Shown piece by piece: positions 57,021 through 64,000 of a stretch of DNA of 64,000 bases; position 1 is the stretch's first letter; every line of letters starts with the position of its first letter. Under the pieces are notes generated by a model. It was not told where the DNA came from. It did no database searches and worked only from the letters and a program-made list of their open reading frames with translations. The position numbers and the translations under genes were made by a program. The DNA is from Avena insularis (taxonomy: Eukaryota > Streptophyta > Magnoliopsida > Poales > Poaceae). Where the stretch lies: the NCBI GenBank assembly GCA_023614405.1, contig CM042694.1:481403392-481467391 (forward strand), given 5' to 3'.

Positions 57021-57787
57021 CTACTCATCGTCGATGAAGTCGGAGTCCTCATCGTCAGTGTAGAAGTCCAAAGCATCCTCCTCCAGAAAGTCATCATCAT
57101 TGCTGAGGTAAGAATCCATGTCTCCCTGGATGTCTTCACCCTCCTCTTCTTCCTCCTTTGCTGCAAGCTGAGCTTCTTGCTCCTTGACGGTCTTCTCGAG
57201 GTCGGCCACCTTCTTGCGAAGACGGGCGATGGTGCGATCCTTCTTTTCACGCTGGAGGCAAAGAGACTGACGATCCTTGACTAGCAGTGAGAAAGTCTGG
57301 GCCTTCTGGGCGACAATGGCACGGTTGTGGTTGGAAAACTCCCTAGCATTGTCCAACTCCTTCTGACAATCGTACAGCAGGAAGTCAAGGTTCTCCGCTT
57401 GACGCTTCAGCTCTGGGTGGCTTGGCATCTCCATTGGCATTCCCATGAAGTCACGTCTTGCGTAGTGAGCAAAACAGGTTCCTTGGATTTGGTTCACGCT
57501 GAGGGCACATAGACATGCGAGAGCTTCATGCATTGCCCTGGCTAATTCATCTAGCCAGTTGTTCTCTCTCACGAAGAACTAGATTCTCCCGGATGTTGGT
57601 GCTTCGATGCTTCCTCGAAGATCAGCGGTGACTAGCCACTACAAATCTCCTCCTGGGGGTCCTGGAAGTTGAGCTCCAAGAAACTCTGGATGTGGGCGTC
57701 CCAGTAACTCCGACAGTGAATCCAGATCCCTCTCGAAGATCAACTGACCTCTTCCCAACTGGTAAAACTTGATGAACTGAGCCTCCA
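57021..57787 (-). pseudogene. Gypsy H2 ORF0: coiled-coil protein with acidic tail, upstream of gag
   Basis: The frame starts MEAQFIKFYQLGRGQLIFE at 57787. After TAGs near 57641 and 57582 it is open for 183 codons from 57572 to 57021. Segments in order: a compact N-terminal part (DLDSLSELLGRPHPEFLGAQ), a Cys/His-containing block (LACLCALSVNQIQGTCFAHY), a long coiled coil (RLRKKVADLEKTVKEQEAQL) and a strongly acidic tail. H1 has CAG at both TAG sites. Rice RIRE3-type elements are reported to carry an extra ORF in this position. I do not know the function; the fold suggests a structural or nucleic-acid-packaging helper. Confidence 0.7.
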
Positions 57788-58002
57788 TCTACAAGGATTA
57801 AGGATGAGGAAGTTAGTGAAGTGATCAAGTGTGTCAAATTTTAAGTAGTAATGTAAGAATTTTGAGGAACATGAATTTTTGAGAAAGAATGAATTCCCAA
57901 GGATAAGAGAGGAAATAGTTTTTCATAAATACTCACTTGGTTTTAAAATTAAGTTTTTGTTCGGACGTCCATTCTAACTAGGGTCTCCTATGGTCAGGAT
58001 GG

Positions 58003-58014
58003 CTCTGATACCAA
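58003..58014 (-). other. Gypsy H2 primer-binding site
   Basis: The minus strand reads TGGTATCAGAGC three bases after the 5' LTR end, for initiator tRNA-Met, as in H1. Confidence 0.85.
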
Positions 58015-58016
58015 CT

Positions 58017-61000
58017 TGTCAACACCCGGATTTTTAATCCCAGATGCCTGTTATGTCATTCATCGCAATCCTAGGATTACCATTTTTGCGAGACATAACA
58101 GATTGGATATCACAGTACATCATCCATTACAAACCATAAATAAGGTCTTACACAAATAAGGATCTCATGATCCAGACTTAATACAACAAGCAGTAGAATA
58201 AATAATAAGCGTAGTGGTGGGGTCCATCTTCAGGGGCATAGGCAATGCTGACGAAGGTAGATAGTCCTAGTTATCATAGCCGTCCTGCTGTCCATCATCT
58301 TGGTAGTCTCCTTCATAGTCTGGCCATGAGAATAGCCAGGGACGAAAGCCATGAGTACTCTTTAAGTACTCGCAAACTACCACTAACAAGTACTATAGTT
58401 CTAAATTAAAGTGCTAACTCTAAGTTTAACTATAAAGTTAAGTTTGAAACCTAAGCTGAGTTTAGAAACAAAGAAAGATAAAATAAAGTTCTAGAATCAC
58501 TTAAGTTGGGAAGCTAGTGTCATAATCACAACCCTGTTGGGGTCAAGTCAAGATTCATCATTCATTTCATAAGTTATTTTGAAAACATCTGGCAACGAAA
58601 CAGTATGGCCACTCCAACTGTCCATAACCGCGGACGCGGGTATTCAAATAGTTTGACACTCTGCAGAGGTGGTACACTTTCACCACAAGATTCGATACAT
58701 CTGTTAGGGATAACCCTAAATCATCATACTTAGTATGCAGATAATCAAACATAACCTTTCCTTTACACACCCTAGTATAAGCACCTCTCCTATGAGTATG
58801 GCCTCCCAACCATGACCATCTGTCATCTTGGGCACTGCATAGGTGGACAACATCAAGAGGTAGCCTCAGCTCAAACCTCTCCCGCGAGGGAACTAATACT
58901 AATGCATATAAACTTCCAGCTAAGCCTTACACAATTCAGGTATTGTGGTTGTACGGTAAATTTGGAATGGTATCGCATCCGAATCCAACCATCAGTTTTT
59001 GTAAAAAGGGTTAAGGCTCAGGCCTCAACATTTTCACCATCATAAACCATTTGTGTTTCTCAACACATGTCAAAACATCTCAATAGAATGACTCATCATT
59101 CCAAGGTTTTCATAATTCATTTTCACCAAGTGCTCCCTTCTAAAGTGACTCAAGTTTTTATCTAACTCTAAAATACTAAGTTAAGAGTGTTCACTAAGGT
59201 GGAAGAATGGATCAATCTCATGCCATAGAATGACATCTAAAGTTATCTAAATAGGTCAAGTTTTATACTCTTTATGATACCTTCAAAACAAGTAAAGGAC
59301 TTTGGTAAAAGTAAAGGAAGTAAAGCTTGGGAAAGAATACTTGGGGTAGTAATAGTCAAAGTGGTATAACCAAAGCATGCCTAAAGCATCTTTGCTCAAT
59401 TCATCTAGCTTAATTCTAGTTTGTTAATCATTATACTTGCAAGTGTTAGCTTGCATTGTTAATGATGGCTTACCTTGTGCAATGCAGTGGTTGAAGTTTT
59501 CTTCCTCCTCTTGATAGAACTCCTCCTCCTCGAAAGCTTGGTCGGTACTATCGTCTATAAATACATACGGAGTACACAATCACCAAACAATACTTAACTA
59601 GTCTAATTATCACTCTAAGGCACACATTTGATGATCTATTATCATCACAAGCATCACAAGTTTTATTAACTAGCTTCATTCTTTTTATTTAAGAAAAGTA
59701 ATTTCTACTCATTGAAAATAACTAAGATTTAATATTCACCACTTAAAATATGGGATCATGTGGACACATGTCATCACCACACATTCTAACATGTGGGAAT
59801 GTGTTTTAAGGGTTGGATCACATTTACTTAAGTTTAAGTTTATTATTTAATGATTTAAAGTGACTAGAAATGCCTATATAGCATTATTTTGGTACTAGTC
59901 CAAAGTCACTGCATGTAAACCTTAATATTATTACATATTCAGATAGGTATGGTGAAATGTGATTTTTGAGAGTTGGAATCAACTCAAAAGCTATTTTGTT
60001 TGATTTTATAAAAATGTTTGAATGTGCAAAAGCTTCTGTCTTGTTATTTTTACTAGGAGAGATCTTTAACTCTAAATGACTTAAATCCAACGAGCTTGGA
60101 TAGACCTTTTCAGAAGCTTTCTAACACAATTGGAATCACTCCATTTGGATTTGTAAATCTCTCTGAAATGATTTTCAAACTAGGGGACATAACTAAGTTC
60201 AAAACTAAATAGAAAAATCTAAGTTTGAATTAAATGGGTCGCGCGGAAAGGAAAATGGGCCGGCCGAGTGGCGTTCTGCGGCACAGAGAACAACTGACAG
60301 GGGGTCCACCGGTCAGCAACTCTTTACACACGAAGCGGTATGGGGCGATGTGGGCCGTTAGATTAGAAGGGAGATCTAAGGCTGAGGAGTGTCGTCTCCA
60401 GCAAATAGTTCGCCGGCGGGAACTAACCCTAGCGGCTCGGTGGGGGTGCTCAGGGGGTATACCAAGGCTCCAGCTACTACAGCGATGGGGGCGATCAAAC
60501 GTGCTGTCGACGGTGGACTCAGGGGTGGTCGCGGCAGCTCCTGGGGTGGACAAAATCGACGGCGCCTTCTCCTCCTCTGCAGCGGGCTCCTCCGGCGAAA
60601 TTCCGGCAAACCAAGGCTCGAGCGGCTCCGGCGAGACGTGGGAAAGGATCAGTGAGGAGAGGGGAGGGGAATGGTGTGAGTAGTTGGTGCTGGGGAGGGC
60701 TCCTTTTATAGGCGCGGCTAAGCGGCAGAGGAGCATGGGCGGTGCTCGCCGGTGACGATGGCACATCGAGCTAGAGGCGTGGGTAGTGTGCTAGGACGGT
60801 AGGCGGTGCCCTGGCGAGTGTCACGGCAGTGAGTGTGCAGTGGTTTGCGGTCGGGGGCAGTGAATTGCGTGGCGCACACTAAGTCTCTGCCAACGGCGAG
60901 TTTCACGGCGGCCGGCGACTACGGGGCACGGTCGGGGGAATGGGCGTGTCCGTTAGCTTCCTAGGCCGGTGGGGATCGTGTAGGCGGGCGGCTGGAGCGA

Positions 61001-61962
61001 GGCAAGGTCTGGCGAGGCGATGCACCTTTCTGTGGCGGCGTCGGCATGGCGTCGATCTCGCTGTGGCTCCAGCGTTCTGGTCGCTGTCCTCGGGCTGGGG
61101 CTGGTTGGGCGGTGGAGGTGGACCAGCTACAGGCTCGGACATGATGGTGGATCTTGGCGTGGGTGTGGCGTGCTATCGCCGGTGGGGTGCCCAAAATGGT
61201 GCTCGGCCTTAATGGCCATGACCATTTGGTTGTGGCACAGTGGGTGGCTGGGCTAGAGAGGGGTAGGGGAGTGCATTGGTTGTAAGTGGTTGCAAAATGG
61301 GAGACCAATTTGGTTCGAACACTGCTCCAAATAGTGTTTTGTGTTTTGTTTGAATTCTGTCCACCAAGTGTTTGTGAAAATGGCCGAAAGAAAACAAGTT
61401 TTGAATTTTTGGATGAATTTTGGTGGATTTGCTAGACACATGCTTAAGCTTCTGTGGTTGCTTGGGTTTTGAAAATTGAGCTCATTTGAGTGGTTTTTGA
61501 AATAGGGTGATCTTGATACCTACACTAGATTCAATTTTCAATTGTCATTTAAAATTAGTGTTTGAAGGTTTTTGGTAGATCACAAGGTGGGCCTTGGTCC
61601 ATTATTACATGTACTAGCAAGGGGTGCAAAGATCTACATTTATTTCTGTTAGTTTTTGAGTACTAGGAATAGCCAAAGTAGGCATGGTAGTTAAAATGGC
61701 ACAAATGACCAGTTCTTTCTTTTATTCATTTTGATTTGTTTTTCTTTGGGATTTGTTTGGGAGTGATCTAGATGATGTTTATTTCACCTAAGAATCATTT
61801 TACAAGCAATGGATCACTTAATCATGGCAATTCAAAACAACTCCTATTTAAATGCACACCCATATGAATGCTTTAATAATTTTAATTGGAAAAGTTTTTT
61901 TAACCCTAAATTTTGATGATTTGGATCTTAATAACCTTGGATTGAAGTTTTGGGATGTTACA
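58017..61962 (-). mobile_element. Gypsy H2 5' LTR (3946 bp)
   Basis: It has the same termini as H1 (minus strand TGTAACATCCC to GTTGACA). It diverges clearly from H1 through much of the LTR, especially at 60230-61140, so H2 is a separate, probably different-subfamily, copy. TATAAAAG on the minus strand near 60703 is the likely TATA box. Confidence 0.85.
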
Positions 61963-63040
61963 CCCCTCGGTCTCCCTCTTCGCCTATAAGTTGCCTTCTG
62001 ACCTAAAAACTCAGGGGGGTTCGACGTTTTTCCAGAAGGAGTTCCGCTCTGCCGCCACCACCAGATTCCACAGCTTGCTGAAACTCCGTTCTGGCACCCT
62101 GCTGGGACAGGGAATTGGAGGATATCATCGCCATCATTATCACCATCGCTTCTCCACCGACCATCCATGTTTCCCCCATCTATGAGTGAGTAATCCCCCG
62201 CTGTAGGCTATGGGGATGGTAGGGATTGGATGAGATCGTTCATGTAATGGCATCAGATTGTTAGGGCATGGTGCCTAGTATCTTCTATTAGTGCTTTATG
62301 ACTTTGTTGCGACTTGTTATGCTTAATGCTTGTCACTAGGGCCCGAGTGCCATGATTTCAGATCTTAACATGTTATTGATTCATTATGATAGTATTATTT
62401 ATGGTCTTATCTGCAAGTTGTATACACACGTTGTTGTCCGAAACCAATAGCCTCGAAGTGATAGAAATCGAGATAACCGGAGGGAATGGCTTTGATGTGA
62501 GGATCACATGTGTTCACGGAGTGTTAATGCTTTGCTCCGGTGCTCTATTAAAAGGAGCACCTTAATTGCTAGTAGTTCCCTTGAGGCCCCGCTGCAAACG
62601 GGCTGGCAGGACAAAAGATGTTGTGCAAGTTCTCATTGCGAGCACGTATGACTATATATGGAACACATGCCTAGGATTATCTAGTACTTGGATGCTTTAT
62701 CTTATTTATCTGCAATTGCCCTATGTTCTAATTGCTATGTGAATTGTCTTGTCCATACGCTTCATCCATCCATCCCTATGCCTACCTTTTCGAATCCCAT
62801 TGCTTCGCTATTGCAACTACAGTCTTTACTTTATTACTACTGCTACTTTACTATTGCTACTACAAAACTGTTGCTACTGATAAACTGCTGTGAGCAAGAT
62901 TGTTTCCAGGTGCAGCTGAATTGACAACTCAGTTGTTAAGGCTTATAAATATTCTTTGGCTCCCCTTGTGTCGAATCAATAAATTGGGTTTCACTTCCCT
63001 CGAAAATATTGCGATACACCCCTATACTTGTGGGTCATCA
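61963..63040 (+). mobile_element. Gypsy I 5' LTR, truncated on the left
   Basis: The LTR begins mid-sequence after H2, 22 bases before a TATA box (61985-61990), and ends CTTGTGGGTCATCA at 63040. It resembles Gypsy A around the TATA box. The upstream part lies beyond H2 or is lost. The ORFs inside it are not genes. Confidence 0.7.
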
Positions 63041-63051
63041 AGACTATTTTC

Positions 63052-63068
63052 TGGCACCGTTGCCGGGA
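63052..63068 (+). other. Gypsy I primer-binding site (tRNA-Asp type)
   Basis: TGGCACCGTTGCCGGGA, 11 bases after the LTR, matches the tRNA-Asp complement used by Athila-type grass elements with one visible change (GCG to GCA). Confidence 0.75.
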
Positions 63069-63129
63069 AGCATAGCTTTATTTATCAAGTTCACCTGGAT
63101 TCTCTATTGTTCGCTGCTATCCATCCATC

Positions 63130-64000
63130 ATGGGTAAGTCTCGTGATGGCAAGGTTCCTTTTTTACCATCCACTACAAGAAGAGGTACGGTTCTGAACAC
63201 CTATATTGCTCTTGATTCACCGTCTGTTATGAGTAAGCTCGGTACACCACCACATACACATGTTACACACACTGCTACTACTGCTGAATCTGAAACTTCT
63301 GATGCTTATGATGCTGCTTCTACTGTGCTTGATAAGAGTGGTTCATTAGGTCCTTTCCTAGATGCTACGATTGCTAGAACTATAGCTGGAAATGCTGAAA
63401 CTCCTAATGAAGACACTACCACACCTGTTATGATATTGAAGATGGTTATGTTGAGATGACCGATGAATTTATTAAAGAATGTAAAAACACCCATGATAGG
63501 AGCTCTACTAAGAGTCTCCTTGAGAGGCGTACTATTAGACCCAAATTGTCTCCTATTGCTAAGTTTGCTGCTTCTCCCATAAACATTAAAGATAAAGATT
63601 GTGATTTCTCTCTCGATCTAGCTTACATAGCTATTGTCGAGAAAGAACCTTTTTGTGGGACAAAGAATGAAAGTGCGGTAGCACATATGAATGAACTTTC
63701 TACCATGAGTGGCTTGTTTTCTGATGATATTAAGATGCGTACTTACTTTGTTGCTAAGATTTTCCCTTTTTCACTAAAAGGAGAAGCTAAAACTTGGTTT
63801 AGTAATTTACCTAATGGATCTATTGATAACCCTGATTGCTTGATTAGTACTTTCCCGCAGAAATATTTTCCTCCTAGTGCTAGACATGCTATTTTGCAGG
63901 AACTTTTTGATTTTAAACAGGGAGAAAAAGAGATATTGCCCGAATCTTGGGCAAGGTTTTGTGCTTTGATTCATGCACAGGCTGAAAGTCCATTACCTAA
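63130..64000 (+). pseudogene. Gypsy I gag (5' part, runs off the window)
   Basis: ATG at 63130 gives MGKSRDGKVPFLPSTTRRG. After a one-base loss near 63424 the frame continues with TDEFIKECKNTHDRS, FSLKGEAKTWFSNLPNGSI and AILQELFDFKQGEKEILPES, the retrotransposon gag capsid domain of Athila-like Gypsy elements. The gene continues beyond 64000. The frameshift makes this copy defective unless it is a sequence error. Confidence 0.75.

Larger units (their letters stand above)
49411..61962 (-). mobile_element. Gypsy H2, Tekay-like chromovirus with truncated 3' LTR
   Basis: This is a sister of H1 with the same gene order. Its 5' LTR (58017-61962) is complete, while its 3' LTR (49411-52217) lacks the outer 1.15 kb. 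The right flank is CCCCT (61963-61967), inside the LTR of Gypsy I; the left copy of the duplication is lost with the deletion. Pol is close to intact: one frameshift near 54302 and about six stops. Confidence 0.85.

Overview
This window is a stack of nested plant transposable elements. I see no intact host gene, no tRNA or rRNA, and no prokaryotic feature. The element types point to a large-genome grass, probably Pooideae: BARE/Angela-type Copia LTRs (the 'GGAAATATGCCCTAG' start and 'GTGCAAGTGGGAGAC' polypurine tract), a Sirevirus, Tekay-type chromoviruses, an Athila-type Gypsy with a tRNA-Asp primer site, and CACTA transposons. That placement rests on recognised families; the species cannot be named from sequence alone.

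Layout, with labels used throughout. 1-1480: 3' end and LTR of Gypsy A (+). About 1481-4660: CACTA-1, with one recognisable terminus at 4660 and relics of spliced exons. 4661-6236 and 17655-18881: 5' part of BARE-like Copia B (-), cut open by Copia C. 6237-17649: Copia C (-), a structurally complete Sirevirus with a GAAGG target duplication, a long gag, damaged pol and an extra gene between pol and the 3' LTR. 18882-20453: LTR of Copia E (-). 20454-21928: 3' end of Copia F (+). 21929 to about 24905: CACTA-2, carrying a minus-strand RNase H1 N-terminal-domain gene fragment. 24908-25854 and 47656-49410: Copia G (+), a short-LTR element whose gag is interrupted by Copia D. 25855-47650: Copia D (+), an Angela-like gag-only element, itself interrupted by Gypsy H1 (27086-40791, -), a complete 13.7 kb Tekay-like chromovirus with a GTCCC duplication. 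49411-61962: Gypsy H2 (-), a sister of H1 with a truncated left LTR. 61963-64000: Gypsy I (+), Athila-like, from a broken 5' LTR into gag.

Insertion order can be read from target duplications and frame continuity: H1 lies in D, D lies in G; C lies in B, B in E, E in F. H1 and H2 each carry ORF0, gag-protease, RT-RNase H, integrase and a chromodomain, so they can be read against each other. Most of their premature stops are CAG in one copy and TAG in the other, as expected from decay of methylated DNA. They also share one TAG in the integrase.

The most interesting items are the conserved ORF0 upstream of gag in H1/H2, the accessory gene of Copia C with its own leader and possible intron, the repeated GGCCGGATTATCCGGCC palindrome through Copia C, the gag-only Copia D, the RNase H1-N domain inside CACTA-2, and three insertions that fall within about 45 bp of the TATA box of the host LTR. 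Coordinates of LTR ends and target duplications were read base by base. Domain borders inside decayed genes are approximate. Identities were judged by eye, not computed.
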